Counted from the stretch's first letter, positions 17,315-26,290 are shown. The stretch is 43,697 nt of DNA from Bacillus sp. 7884-1 (GCF_002272245.1 NZ_NPDD01000182.1:1-43697); one strand, 5' to 3'. A program made the numbers and translations. Notes: generated from the sequence alone by a model not told the origin.

Positions 17315-17620
17315 TAGCCACACACCTTTTTTATATTTTTGAAAAATTCACTCCTCGCTTATAGTAGTTAAGTAGTTTTAATTCAGGATTAATTATTTGT
17401 AAAGATGATATGAAGAATTATGTAGAAATGGTAAAGAAAAACAGTGAAATAGTTGCAGGTAATAAGTGTTAATCTATGAATTAGAATTATTAACACTAGT
17501 GACAAAATACTAGACGATGAATGAAAAAATAACCCCAAGAAACTCAAACAGCCGAATATTGTGTCACGATTGCTACGTATCTATAAAAACGAGCTTATTT
17601 GCTTTTATTGTAAATGTGTC
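17315..17620. other. Intergenic region upstream of the HupE-like gene
   Basis: No gene is convincing. A 20-codon plus-strand frame (MKNYVEMVKKNSEIV...) near 17411 has no proper ribosome site. A 7-bp inverted repeat (GTGTTAA/TTAACAC, 17466-17472 with 17490-17496) could be an operator or a weak hairpin. Confidence 0.4.
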
Positions 17621-17690
17621 AAAAAAAGACGGTGCCAATTAGACTGGCACCGTCATCATAAGAAAAAGAACTGCTGGAGCAATCCTTAAT
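17621..17690 (-). repeat. Dispersed hairpin repeat Z, copy 2 (intact stem)
   Basis: A perfect 10-bp stem GACGGTGCCA/TGGCACCGTC (17628-17637 with 17645-17654) is preceded by seven As. On the minus strand it is a hairpin followed by TTTTTTT and looks like a terminator. The bases to the right (CATAAGAAAAAGAACTGC) are conserved with 5878-5950, so the unit is larger than a terminator. Confidence 0.75.
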
Positions 17691-17768
17691 CCCTTAATTA
17701 TAAAAAAAAGGATGCTACCGAAGCTCAAAAATGAACTTTTAGAACCCCTTGTCTCTTAGAAAAATTAC

Positions 17769-17802
17769 AAAAAACCTTGCATTATACCTGCAAGGTTTTT
17801 TT
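17769..17802 (-). terminator. Terminator of the glutamate dehydrogenase gene
   Basis: The AAAACCTTGCA/TGCAAGGTTTT stem with a 7-nt loop has A and T runs on both sides, so it works in either direction. It lies 38 nt after the dehydrogenase stop codon. Confidence 0.9.
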
Positions 17803-17839
17803 GCATCTGATGTAAAATCTAGCTTTCACCTTATAGAAT

Positions 17840-19126
17840 TTATACCCAGCCTCTAAACCTTGATGCTTCAGACATTTTACGAACACCTACCATATATGCG
17901 GCTAAACGCATATTTATATTCCGTCGCTCGGATGTTTCATAAACATTAATAAACGATTGGACGATCACCTTACGAAGCTTTTCATTAACTTCTTCTTCAC
18001 TCCAATAGTAGCCTTGGTTGTTTTGAACCCATTCAAAATAGGAAACAGTTACTCCTCCTGAACTCGCTAAAACATCCGGCACTAACAGAATTCCTCTATC
18101 AGAAAGTATTTTAGTCCCTTCTAGGGTTGTTGGGCCGTTAGCTGCCTCGACAACAATCGAAGCTTTGATATTATGTGCATTAGCTGTGGTAATCTGGTTG
18201 GAAATTGCAGCTGGAACTAGAATATCACAGTCAAGCTCGAGTAACTCTTCATTTGTAATCGTGTTATCAAACAATGTTGTTACCGTTCCAAAGCTATCTC
18301 TACGATCTAATAAGTAATCAATATCCAAACCATCTGGATCATAAAGCGCACCATAAGCATCAGATATCCCAATGACCTTTGCACCTGCATCATGCATAAA
18401 TTTTGCTAAAAAGCTACCTGCATTACCAAACCCTTGAACGACCACCCGAGCTCCTTTGATCGTAATTCTACGTTTTTTTGCAGCTTCCTCAATGCATATG
18501 ACAACTCCTTGTGCGGTAGCCTTTTCACGGCCATGCGAGCCGCCAAGTACAAGTGGTTTCCCTGTAATAAATCCAGGCGAATCGTATTCACGAAGCCTGC
18601 TGTATTCATCCATCATCCACGCCATAATTTGTGAGTTTGTATAAACATCTGGAGCAGGTATGTCCTTTGTAGGTCCTACAATTTGGCTGATTGCCCGAAC
18701 ATAAGCCCTGCTAAGCCGCTCTAGTTCTCCCATTGACATCGTTCTTGGGTCGCAAATAATACCGCCTTTTCCGCCTCCATATGGTAGGTCGACGATGCCG
18801 CATTTTAAACTCATCCACATCGACAATGCCTTAACTTCGTCCTCGTCCACTTCTGGATGAAAACGAACTCCGCCTTTTGTCGGTCCAACAGCATCATTAT
18901 GCTGCGCGCGATATCCAGTGAATATTTTAGTCGACCCGTCATCCATTCTAACAGGCATACGAACAGTGAGCATTCTCAATGGTTCTTTTAATAGTTGGTA
19001 CATATCATCTGTATAACCTAATTTATCTAAGGCTTCTTTTATCACAATCTGTGTTGATGTTAAAAGGTTCAAAGACTCATCTGACTTTTGTTCTATATTG
19101 CGCTCTGTTACTCCTACTTCTCCCAT
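17840..19126 (-). CDS. rocG: Catabolic glutamate dehydrogenase (RocG/GudB type)
   Basis: This 428-residue enzyme oxidises glutamate to 2-oxoglutarate and ammonia with NAD. Substrate-binding and catalytic lysines are present in GPTKGGVRFHP (K84), SLKCGIVDLPYGGGKGG (K108, K120) and the following PAPDVYTNS block. The dinucleotide-binding fold is VVVQGFGNAGSFLAKF. Length matches B. subtilis RocG and GudB (about 424-427), and no GudB-type internal repeat is seen. Upstream on the same strand are a 30-codon remnant of rocD and lysP, so the gene sits at the end of an amino-acid catabolic block. It would recycle the glutamate made by the two aminotransferases of the lysine operon. The choice of rocG over gudB rests on the rocD remnant. 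Confidence 0.9.
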   Translation of the reverse strand: MGEVGVTERNIEQKSDESLNLLTSTQIVIKEALDKLGYTDDMYQLLKEPLRMLTVRMPVRMDDGSTKIFTGYRAQHNDAVGPTKGGVRFHPEVDEDEVKALSMWMSLKCGIVDLPYGGGKGGIICDPRTMSMGELERLSRAYVRAISQIVGPTKDIPAPDVYTNSQIMAWMMDEYSRLREYDSPGFITGKPLVLGGSHGREKATAQGVVICIEEAAKKRRITIKGARVVVQGFGNAGSFLAKFMHDAGAKVIGISDAYGALYDPDGLDIDYLLDRRDSFGTVTTLFDNTITNEELLELDCDILVPAAISNQITTANAHNIKASIVVEAANGPTTLEGTKILSDRGILLVPDVLASSGGVTVSYFEWVQNNQGYYWSEEEVNEKLRKVIVQSFINVYETSERRNINMRLAAYMVGVRKMSEASRFRGWV

Positions 19127-19155
19127 ATGGCACCCCTACTGTGTTAGTTGGAAAT

Positions 19156-19248
19156 CTAAAACAACACTTTTTGAATTCGTTCAATCGGCCAAATTAATTC
19201 CACTTGGCTAATCATGAGTGGCGGAGCAAAACGAATCACGGTTTCTCT
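19156..19248 (-). pseudogene. rocD: rocD (ornithine aminotransferase) 3'-end remnant, 30 codons
   Basis: Directly after the lysP stop codon the minus strand reads RETVIRFAPPLMISQVELIW, then PIERIQKVLF and a stop. The block T-V-I-R-F-A-P-P-L is the signature C-terminus of ornithine aminotransferase, and the tail W-x-I-E-R-I-x-K-V fits too. Everything upstream, about 370 codons, is missing. It overlaps the lysP stop by 2 nt in another frame, so the deletion end point lies at the lysP 3' end. Confidence 0.85.
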
Positions 19249-20749
19249 ATTTAAATGACATCTCATCAAAAGAACATTCCTTTAGTGGAACGACCTTCGT
19301 TTTATGAACGAGTTTATACCCGAGCCATAATGCCAAAAAGATTGGTAAACCAATATAGGACACGGCTACTCCATACCAATCAATCTCACTAGTTAAAAAA
19401 GCTTGATAATTTTGACCAATAATGACAATGACACACATCACAAAAGCGAGAATCGGACCAAGCGGGAACCATTTCGCTTTAAATTTCAAATCATTTATGT
19501 CCCTGCCCTGGGCCAAATATGCTTTTCTAAAACGATAGTGGCTGACTGCAATTCCAAGCCATGCAATAAATCCAGTTAAGCCTGACGCATTTAATAACCA
19601 TGTATACACTTGATCTCCAAAAATGGACGTTAAAAAGGCCAAGCCTCCGATAATCGTCGTCATGACAAGGGCATTCATCGGAATCCCTCGATCATTTACA
19701 TTTTGTAAAAATTTAGGTGCATTTCCGTCCTTTGCCATGGACCAAAGCATGCGTGTCGATGCATATAAACCAGAAGTACCTGCCGATAAGACCGATGTCA
19801 AAATGACAGCATTCATCACAGATGCCGCAAATGCAATGCCCACTTTCTCAAATACAAGGGTAAAAGGGCTGACAGCGATGTTGTCGACATCCCTACCCAA
19901 CAGGTCAGGACTTGTATAAGGAATAATTAGGCCAATGACAGCAATAGCAACGATATAAAATAGTAGAATCCGCCAAAATACTTGTCGAATCGCCTTTGGT
20001 ACGTTTTTCTCTGGCGCTTCACTTTCTCCTGCAGCAATCCCCACGAGCTCCGTTCCTTGAAATGAAAAACCTGCGATTAAAAAAATACTTAAAACGGACA
20101 AAAGGCCGCCATTAACAGGAGCATGTCCTACTGTAAAGTTTTTAAACCCGATAAACTGTCCGCCCAGAATGCCGAAAATGGTGAGCAAACCGACTCCAAT
20201 GAAAACGATGATTGTCACTACTTTTATTAAGGAGAACCAATACTCGGATTCTCCGTAACTTTTAACCGACAGTGCATTCAATAAAAAGATTAGACCTAAA
20301 AACAGTGTACTCCACACGATGCTCGGTACATCCGGAAACCAGAACTTCATAATAATAGCTGATGCAACGATTTCAACCGCAAGTGTAACAGCCCAGTTGA
20401 ACCAATAGTTCCAACCGAGCGCAAAACCAAATGCCGGATCAACAAAACGGCTGCCATATGTTGAAAAGGATCCCGAAACCGGCATTAAGGTAGCCATTTC
20501 TCCGAGACTTGTCATCAAAAAGTAGACCATGATGCCGATAACTCCATAAGCTATTAGCGCTCCACCAGGTCCAGCTGTTTGAATGGATGACCCTGTTGTT
20601 AAAAATAACCCTGTTCCGATTGACCCTCCAATAGCAATCATTGTCATGTGACGTGCCTTTAGATTGCGTTTAATATGCCCTTTACTTTCTTCACTATTCT
20701 GAACCTTCTGATTACTTTGGTCGGTTTTATAGCTTTTGTGTGCTTCCAT
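19247..20749 (-). CDS. lysP: Lysine-specific permease
   Basis: This is a 500-residue APC-family proton-coupled transporter with 12 predicted membrane helices. It resembles E. coli LysP along its length: LKARHMTMIAIGGSIGTGLF, then MVYFLMTSLGEMATLMPVSG, GFALGWNYWFNWAVT, GFSFQGTELVGIAAGESE, IRQVFWRILLFY, SAGTSGLYASTRML, and GFIAWLGIAVSHYRFR. The N-terminal 30 residues are a cytoplasmic tail. Its place just downstream of the kamA-yokU end of the lysine operon fits uptake of the pathway substrate. The 294-nt leader (20750-21043) holds a long hairpin but none of the conserved lysine-riboswitch blocks I looked for, so control is probably at the promoter level. The C-terminus abuts the rocD remnant. 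Confidence 0.9.
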   Translation of the reverse strand: MEAHKSYKTDQSNQKVQNSEESKGHIKRNLKARHMTMIAIGGSIGTGLFLTTGSSIQTAGPGGALIAYGVIGIMVYFLMTSLGEMATLMPVSGSFSTYGSRFVDPAFGFALGWNYWFNWAVTLAVEIVASAIIMKFWFPDVPSIVWSTLFLGLIFLLNALSVKSYGESEYWFSLIKVVTIIVFIGVGLLTIFGILGGQFIGFKNFTVGHAPVNGGLLSVLSIFLIAGFSFQGTELVGIAAGESEAPEKNVPKAIRQVFWRILLFYIVAIAVIGLIIPYTSPDLLGRDVDNIAVSPFTLVFEKVGIAFAASVMNAVILTSVLSAGTSGLYASTRMLWSMAKDGNAPKFLQNVNDRGIPMNALVMTTIIGGLAFLTSIFGDQVYTWLLNASGLTGFIAWLGIAVSHYRFRKAYLAQGRDINDLKFKAKWFPLGPILAFVMCVIVIIGQNYQAFLTSEIDWYGVAVSYIGLPIFLALWLGYKLVHKTKVVPLKECSFDEMSFK

Positions 20750-20944
20750 TCTTGTCCTCCTTCATTTTTGTACGATAAGCATCTATCTAACTTTTTAGAA
20801 AACAGATGTTCATTATCCTTCTGCTTTTTCGATGTAGGTACTTAGCTGACAAGAAAACGCATGCAAATTATCATAATAAATAAACCTCAATCAGTTGAAT
20901 TATGTTATCCCTACTGATTGGTTGCTAAACTTTCTATTTCTTAT

Positions 20945-20987
20945 GGGCAATTTATCCCTTCATGAGGATGATGGGGATAAATTGTCC
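20945..20987 (-). promoter_or_regulatory. Long hairpin in the lysP leader
   Basis: A 14-bp stem (20945-20958 with 20974-20987, one G-T pair) has a 15-nt loop. There is no T-run, so it is not an ordinary terminator. It lies about 195 nt before lysP and after a weak CTCTCG/CGAGAG hairpin (21004-21032) that may end the yokU transcript. It could be an attenuator, processing site or operator. Confidence 0.5.
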
Positions 20988-21043
20988 ATTAGAATAAAAT
21001 TCATCTCTCGCTTAATATCGAAAAACGAGAGACGGCTTACTAA

Positions 21044-21322
21044 TTATTTCGAAAAATCAAAGTAGTTTCGCTTCAATAAGCGTGGAGCGGCCATAAGTGT
21101 TTCATACGTCATACTTTTTTCGAGCTTTGAACCATCAATTAAAAATAGATGATCCTCAATTTCTTTCACCGTATTATCTGTTTGATAGGTCATACCGCAT
21201 TCCAAACAATGAATGGATGGTGTGTCCTGAATTTCGATTGCATTTGTTCCATCTGGAAGTTCCCAATACACTTTGTTGCTCGTTTCACGTGCTGTGTCAG
21301 ATTCGCACCATTGACAAATCAA
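21044..21322 (-). CDS. yokU: YokU-family protein with CxxC zinc-ribbon-like motifs
   Basis: This 92-residue protein has two Cys pairs, CQWC at residues 3-6 and CLEC at 39-42, which suggests a zinc ribbon. The rest includes VYWELPDGTNAIEI and MAAPRLLKRNYFDF. TTG 21322 is the start, 2 nt after the kamA stop, and its AAAGGAGG site lies inside the kamA 3' end, so the genes are translationally linked. YokU also neighbours kamA in B. subtilis, which supports a functional link. Its role is unknown; regulation or maturation of KamA is only a guess. Confidence 0.85.
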   Translation of the reverse strand: MICQWCESDTARETSNKVYWELPDGTNAIEIQDTPSIHCLECGMTYQTDNTVKEIEDHLFLIDGSKLEKSMTYETLMAAPRLLKRNYFDFSK

Positions 21323-21324
21323 AA

Positions 21325-22737
21325 TTATTCCTCCTTTGCTCCCACTGTTTCATATTTCTTCATTTGCGATTGGAATTTTTTCTCTTTTAACTCGTCACGT
21401 TTGTCACGTTTATCTTTTAATGAACTATGCTCAGTATTTTCCTTATACGTTTTGCGGCGATCTAACCGTTTTAATCCTTCAGGTGTAAGGTTAAATTTCG
21501 TATCATCAATAATGGATAGAACACCATTACTTTCAAACTTTTCAAACACTTCAGGATATACCTTTTTGTAGTAATCCTCTGCACTGCCTGACTGATAATT
21601 TGTTGGTTCTGGATAAGATGTAATGACACCTTCGAAGTTACGTAGTACGACTTTATTAGCACTTTGAGAAATGATATAGTTCGGCTGCAATGGAATTTTA
21701 CCGCCTCCACCCGGGGCATCAACAATAAATGTAGGAACGGCATAACCCGATGTATGGCCGCGAAGTCCTTCCATAATTTCCATTCCTTTGCTGATTGGTG
21801 CACGGAAATGGCCAATCCCTTCTGATAAATCACATTGGTAAATATAATATGGACGAACGCGAATTTTAACAAGATCATGCATAAGCTGTTTCATGATCGG
21901 TACACTGTCGTTAATGCCTGCCAAAATAACAGACTGGTTACCAACAGGTACACCAACATTTGCAAGCATTTCACATGCACGCTTCGATTCTTCCGTAATT
22001 TCAATAGATGTATTGAAATGTGTATTCAACCAAACTGGATGATACTTTTTCAAAATATTACAAAGATTTTCGGTAATACGCTGTGGGAATACGACAGGTG
22101 CTCTTGTACCGATACGAATAATTTCTACATGCGGAATATCACGTAAATTCTTTAAAATATATTCTAAAATATTGTCATTAATAAGGAGCCCGTCTCCTCC
22201 TGAAATTAACACATCTCGAATTTGTGGGTTTGATGCGATATAATTAATCGCTGTGTCTAACTGTTTCTTTGGTACACCCATTCCGATTTGTCCGGAGAAG
22301 CGTCTTCTTGTGCAGTAACGGCAGTACATGGAGCATTGGTTTGTTACTAGGAACAACACGCGATCAGGATAACGATGTGTTAACCCAGGTACTGGTGAAT
22401 CTTCATCTTCGTGAAGGGGATCTTCTAAATCATATCTTGTTTTATGCAATTCCGCAGAAATTGGAACAGACTGCATTCGCACCGGACATCTTGAATCATC
22501 TGGATCCATAAGCGATGCATAATATGGCGTGATGTTTAATGGGATTGTTTTTGTTGAGATTAAAACCCCTTCCTCTTCTTCTGGTGTTAAGTTAACTACT
22601 TTCTTTAAGTCTTCTAAATTTTTGATAGTATTCGTCAATTGCCAAACCCAATCGTTCCATTGCTCCTCTGTAACATCCTTCCAAAGCTCGATTTCTTTCC
22701 AATGTCTCTTTGGTTTGAATAAAGTGTTTCTCATCAT
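21325..22737 (-). CDS. kamA: Lysine 2,3-aminomutase
   Basis: This 470-residue radical SAM/PLP enzyme moves the alpha-amino group of L-lysine to C3, giving beta-lysine. The [4Fe-4S] motif is C135-SMY-C139-RY-C142. The SAM-binding ISGGDGL follows at 179-185, and the PLP lysine is K347 in DAPGGGGKIPLQPNY. The charged C-terminal tail (KDKRDKRDELKEKK) is typical of Bacillus KamA. GGAGG lies 5 nt before ATG 22737; the second ATG (22734) is equally possible. It is followed after 2 nt by yokU and preceded by the acetyltransferase gene (gap of 70 nt). The enzyme defines the whole minus-strand operon as lysine catabolic. Confidence 0.97.
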   Translation of the reverse strand: MMRNTLFKPKRHWKEIELWKDVTEEQWNDWVWQLTNTIKNLEDLKKVVNLTPEEEEGVLISTKTIPLNITPYYASLMDPDDSRCPVRMQSVPISAELHKTRYDLEDPLHEDEDSPVPGLTHRYPDRVLFLVTNQCSMYCRYCTRRRFSGQIGMGVPKKQLDTAINYIASNPQIRDVLISGGDGLLINDNILEYILKNLRDIPHVEIIRIGTRAPVVFPQRITENLCNILKKYHPVWLNTHFNTSIEITEESKRACEMLANVGVPVGNQSVILAGINDSVPIMKQLMHDLVKIRVRPYYIYQCDLSEGIGHFRAPISKGMEIMEGLRGHTSGYAVPTFIVDAPGGGGKIPLQPNYIISQSANKVVLRNFEGVITSYPEPTNYQSGSAEDYYKKVYPEVFEKFESNGVLSIIDDTKFNLTPEGLKRLDRRKTYKENTEHSSLKDKRDKRDELKEKKFQSQMKKYETVGAKEE

Positions 22738-22807
22738 AAATTCCTCCTATAATTAGCCTATTTTTTATCGACCATTTTTGATGATTTCTCCTTCGATCAT
22801 TACTATA

Positions 22808-23287
22808 TTAAGAAATGAGGTATTCCATATAATAGCGATTTTCCCCTTCGCCAAATTCATCTAATCTTGTCTCTTTTATGACAAACCCTAATTTTTCATA
22901 TAACTTGACGGCTGCCTTGTTTTTAGTACTGACCGTTAAGCAAACCTTACGAAAACCATCTTGCTTTAGAATCGGATAAATTTCCTGTAAAAATAATTTC
23001 CCGATTCCTTTCCCTTGCTGGTCGGAGCGGACATAAAACCCAAAAATGTAGGCTTTCTGAATATCATTGTAAGCTCTCATCACTTCGCAAATTGCAATCG
23101 GCCTTGGATCATTTTGCTGCCGGTATTGAATGAGTTTCCCGTAGCGTGTAAGTGGGACAAGGGTTTGTTCATCTACTGCTCCTAATCCCGGAAACGCATC
23201 TTGCTCAAGCTCCATCATCATTTTTAGCTGTTCTGGATTCAATGAAGCTGGTACTTCGACATAATAGGTTTTGTTCAATGTTTCCAT
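22808..23287 (-). CDS. GNAT acetyltransferase, proposed beta-lysine N6-acetyltransferase
   Basis: This is a 159-residue single GNAT domain: FGFYVRSDQQGKGIGKLFLQ is the acetyl-CoA loop (Q-x-x-G-K-G-I-G), and TVSTKNKAAVKLYEKLGFVI is the closing motif. It is much shorter than YodP/AblB-type beta-lysine acetyltransferases (about 270-290 residues), so it is not a plain orthologue. ATG 23287 and its AAGGGGG site lie inside the M81 gene, with a 13-nt overlap, so the two are translationally coupled. kamA follows 70 nt downstream. I infer that it acetylates the terminal amine of beta-lysine to prevent cyclisation. A general RimI-like role cannot be excluded. Confidence 0.8.
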   Translation of the reverse strand: METLNKTYYVEVPASLNPEQLKMMMELEQDAFPGLGAVDEQTLVPLTRYGKLIQYRQQNDPRPIAICEVMRAYNDIQKAYIFGFYVRSDQQGKGIGKLFLQEIYPILKQDGFRKVCLTVSTKNKAAVKLYEKLGFVIKETRLDEFGEGENRYYMEYLIS

Positions 23288-24795
23288 TTTTCTGTCCCCC
23301 TTAGTTCTACTTCATATTCGATATCATCTAGCGGCCATATTGGCTTAGGAATGTAACGATACGTAAAAGTTGTTAAACGATTGGATGCAACACCAGGTGC
23401 ATCCACATAAATGATACGGCCCACAATCGGCTCAAACGCTGCCCGAAAATGATTTTTTGCCTTTAACCCAAGAATTCTCTTTGCCTGCGGCTCAAGACCA
23501 ATATGACGAAACATTTCCGGATCATTTGCTGACATCGGCCTTCCAATGAGGAGAATATCCATATTCCCAGCGCGAATGTGTGCCGCTCCCTTTAAATCGA
23601 CTTTTAAATGCTGATTGAAAGGACCTGAATTGTAAAATATTCCGTCTGATAGAGCCACGACTGTTGCTTCAACCTGAACGGCTTCTCCAAATTCTGGCGA
23701 TACTTTCCCTCCAAGGGACAACAATACCTTATTTCCGGTTCCCTTCTTGCGGCAGGCCTCAATGGATTCTGGATCGTAGAGCCCTCCAAACAGCGTGTCA
23801 GGAATGTTCATCTTCACCATCTCCCGAAGCAGCTCTGTTGTATCCCCGCTCCCGCAGCTTAGAGGATTATCCGAGATGTCCGCCAGCACGACCGGTTTGT
23901 CATCTTCAATCGACATTGCCAAATCGAGTCCTTCTTTTACACCGGGCAAATCCATGATAAATTCTTCTCTTACACTCCAGAACAAGGAGGCCATCTTTTG
24001 GGCAGTCTCTTTTCCTTTTTGTGGATCGAACGAAACAACAAGTACACTTGCACCGACCATGGGAATATCCGAGTAAGGAAAGCCACCAAATACGGACACA
24101 TTATAAATTCCTTCTTCCACTTCGGCTTTTTTCGCCCACTCTATCATTTTGTACATTGGTCCTTCTGCAGTTCTCATATTGATAGAGGGAGGCATCATAG
24201 GCAATTTTTCAAAAGAAGCATAATAATGCACCCCTTCCTTTAATTGCTTCAATAAAGCCATTGACGCATGAACGCCTTGTTCATACATATCAACATGTGG
24301 ATATGTTTTAAATCCAAAATGAAGCGGTGTGTAATCAATCATTTTTTCACTTAAATTTGCGTGCATATCCAGTGTTGTCGCAATTGGGACACTCGGTCCG
24401 ATCAACTCACGAATTTTTCCCAGTAAATGCTCTTCCGGATCGAAGAGGTCCTCCACGACCATTGCTCCATGCAGTGCCAGCAATAAACCATCGAGCCTTC
24501 CAGCCTCCCGGATTGACTGGAGCATTTGCTCTTCGATGATTGAATACGCTTCAGTTGTTACTACGCCCGATGGGACCGCTGCCGCACAAAGCAGCGGCAC
24601 AATTTCTACATCCTCCTCCTGTATCAATACATCCAGAAACCCGCCCACTTCTGTTTTCGTTCCTGAATAGGCATCATAAATTTCATCGCCGATATAGTAG
24701 CCTTCATTTCGAAACTGTTCGATTTCGGTTCTCATCGGACTAAAACTGTGGGATTCATGGTAAAAGAATGCAATTCCAATACGATGTTTTCTCAT
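23275..24795 (-). CDS. M81-family metallohydrolase (MlrC-like), proposed acetamidobutyrate deacetylase
   Basis: The 506-residue protein matches the M81/MlrC layout: N-terminal RIGIAFFYHESHSFSP, LALHGAMV (106-113), TLDMHANL (141-148, metal Asp143/His145), TYPHVDMYEQG (164-174, His167, Asp169, Glu172) and ADISDNPLSCGSGDTTELL (305-323). A C-terminal block HFRAAFEPIVGRIIYVDAPG closes the fold. The best-known member, MlrC, hydrolyses peptide products of microcystin with zinc. Here it lies between the aldehyde dehydrogenase and acetyltransferase genes and overlaps the latter. B. subtilis has an M20-type YodQ in its kamA cluster, and none is present here. I infer that this enzyme removes the acetyl group late in the pathway. 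The start ATG 24795 follows GGTGGGAG. Confidence 0.85.
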   Translation of the reverse strand: MRKHRIGIAFFYHESHSFSPMRTEIEQFRNEGYYIGDEIYDAYSGTKTEVGGFLDVLIQEEDVEIVPLLCAAAVPSGVVTTEAYSIIEEQMLQSIREAGRLDGLLLALHGAMVVEDLFDPEEHLLGKIRELIGPSVPIATTLDMHANLSEKMIDYTPLHFGFKTYPHVDMYEQGVHASMALLKQLKEGVHYYASFEKLPMMPPSINMRTAEGPMYKMIEWAKKAEVEEGIYNVSVFGGFPYSDIPMVGASVLVVSFDPQKGKETAQKMASLFWSVREEFIMDLPGVKEGLDLAMSIEDDKPVVLADISDNPLSCGSGDTTELLREMVKMNIPDTLFGGLYDPESIEACRKKGTGNKVLLSLGGKVSPEFGEAVQVEATVVALSDGIFYNSGPFNQHLKVDLKGAAHIRAGNMDILLIGRPMSANDPEMFRHIGLEPQAKRILGLKAKNHFRAAFEPIVGRIIYVDAPGVASNRLTTFTYRYIPKPIWPLDDIEYEVELRGTEKWKH

Positions 24796-24829
24796 ATTCT
24801 CCCACCTTCTAATAGATATGGCCCGTTTA

Positions 24830-26290
24830 TTAATAGTTCGTATAAATCGACTTCCACTCTGTCATGACATCAAATACATGATGGGAAACTTCACGGTGAC
24901 CGTTTCCGGACATTTTCATCCCCCCAAACGCTACTCCCATCTCGGCATTGGACGTTCCGTTATTAATATAGACAAGTCCGCTTACCGCTTCCTTTGCCGC
25001 ACGGTTCGCATAATGAAGGCTCTCTGTATAAATGGAAGTCGATAACCCATAAATTGTCCCGTTATTTACCTCCATTGCTGCCTCATATGAATCTACTTCA
25101 ATGATGGCAAGAACAGGACCAAATATTTCTTCCTGGGCAATGGTATCATTCGGTTTCACATTCTCAATGATTGTAGGCTCATAATAATAGCCGCCCAATT
25201 CTTTGACACGCTGGCCACCTGATACAATTTTTCCACCTTCTTCAATCGCTTTTTTTACATATTTTTCGACTGTATGAAGCTGGTCTTCATTTACGAGAGG
25301 GCCCACTTGTTTCCCTTCTTCAAGTCCATTTCCTATTTTCATAGACTTTGTTAATTCAACTACTTTTTGGACAAGCAAATCCTTTACTGGTCGCTCGACG
25401 ATTACTCGGCTTGCCGCTGTACAGCGTTGACCAGTTGTCGTAAACGCTGATTTTACGATTCCGTCTGCCGCCTTGTCCAAGTCCGCATCCTTCAAGACGA
25501 TCACTGCATTTTTTCCACCCAGTTCCAATGAAATACGTTTTAACGTTTTACTGCTCATTTCAGCCAGCTTTTGTCCGACTTCAGTTGAGCCCGTAAACGA
25601 AATGACTTTCACATCCAAATGCTCTGCGAGTGTTTGCCCGACTGTTCTACCTGAACCTGTAATTAAGTTGACAACCCCTGCTGGGAATCCGGCTTCATCT
25701 AACACTTCTACGAAAATCTTTGCCGATAGCGCTACCTCTGAAGCCGGTTTCCATACGACGGTATTACCAGCAATCAGAGCTGAAAAGATTTTGTAGGAAC
25801 CAAGTGCAACAGGGAAGTTCCAGGGGGTAATGCACGCCACAACTCCAAGAGGTTCACGAACCATTCTTACGTTCCGATCTGGGAACCCTGCAGGGATCGT
25901 TTCTCCAAAGAGGCGTCGTCCCTCGCCTGCCATATATTGAGCAGTCGCGATGACCACTCCAACTTCGCCTAAAGACTCAGGTAGCACTTTGCCCATCTCC
26001 ATTGTCATGACACGAGCAAGTTCCTCTTTTCGTATTTCAAACAATTGGGCTGCTTTCGTTAAATAAGCCGCTCGTTCTGGAATGGGGATGTTCTTCCATT
26101 GTGAATACGCTTCATTCGCATTTGCGACAGCCTCATTCACCTGCTCCGTTGTGGCGGCTGCACATATACCGACAAGTTCCCCCGTTGCCGGATTTAAGCT
26201 TTCAAAGTAGGACTGATCGTGGGCACTAACCCATTTTCCATTTATATAAAGATCTCCCTGAAGGATATCTGTTTTGATTTGACTAGACAT
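24830..26290 (-). CDS. NAD(P)-dependent semialdehyde dehydrogenase
   Basis: This 486-residue ALDH has catalytic C290 (TTGQRCTAASRV), E256 (LELGGKNAV), N158 (ITPWNFP) and the cofactor motif FTGSTEVGQ. The closest feel is to the alpha-ketoglutarate/succinate semialdehyde dehydrogenase group (MEMGKVLPES, then FGGMKMSGNGHREVSHHVFD at the C-terminus). In this operon it would oxidise succinate semialdehyde made from GABA by the neighbouring aminotransferase. 3-Amino-6-oxohexanoate is an alternative substrate if acetylation is bypassed. AAGGAGG precedes ATG 26290. The gaps to its neighbours are 43 and 34 nt, so it is in the operon. Confidence 0.92.
   Translation of the reverse strand: MSSQIKTDILQGDLYINGKWVSAHDQSYFESLNPATGELVGICAAATTEQVNEAVANANEAYSQWKNIPIPERAAYLTKAAQLFEIRKEELARVMTMEMGKVLPESLGEVGVVIATAQYMAGEGRRLFGETIPAGFPDRNVRMVREPLGVVACITPWNFPVALGSYKIFSALIAGNTVVWKPASEVALSAKIFVEVLDEAGFPAGVVNLITGSGRTVGQTLAEHLDVKVISFTGSTEVGQKLAEMSSKTLKRISLELGGKNAVIVLKDADLDKAADGIVKSAFTTTGQRCTAASRVIVERPVKDLLVQKVVELTKSMKIGNGLEEGKQVGPLVNEDQLHTVEKYVKKAIEEGGKIVSGGQRVKELGGYYYEPTIIENVKPNDTIAQEEIFGPVLAIIEVDSYEAAMEVNNGTIYGLSTSIYTESLHYANRAAKEAVSGLVYINNGTSNAEMGVAFGGMKMSGNGHREVSHHVFDVMTEWKSIYTNY

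Noticed and set aside
20750..21043. Possible lysine riboswitch before lysP
   Set aside because: None of the conserved lysine-riboswitch blocks was found on the minus strand. Only a long simple hairpin is present.
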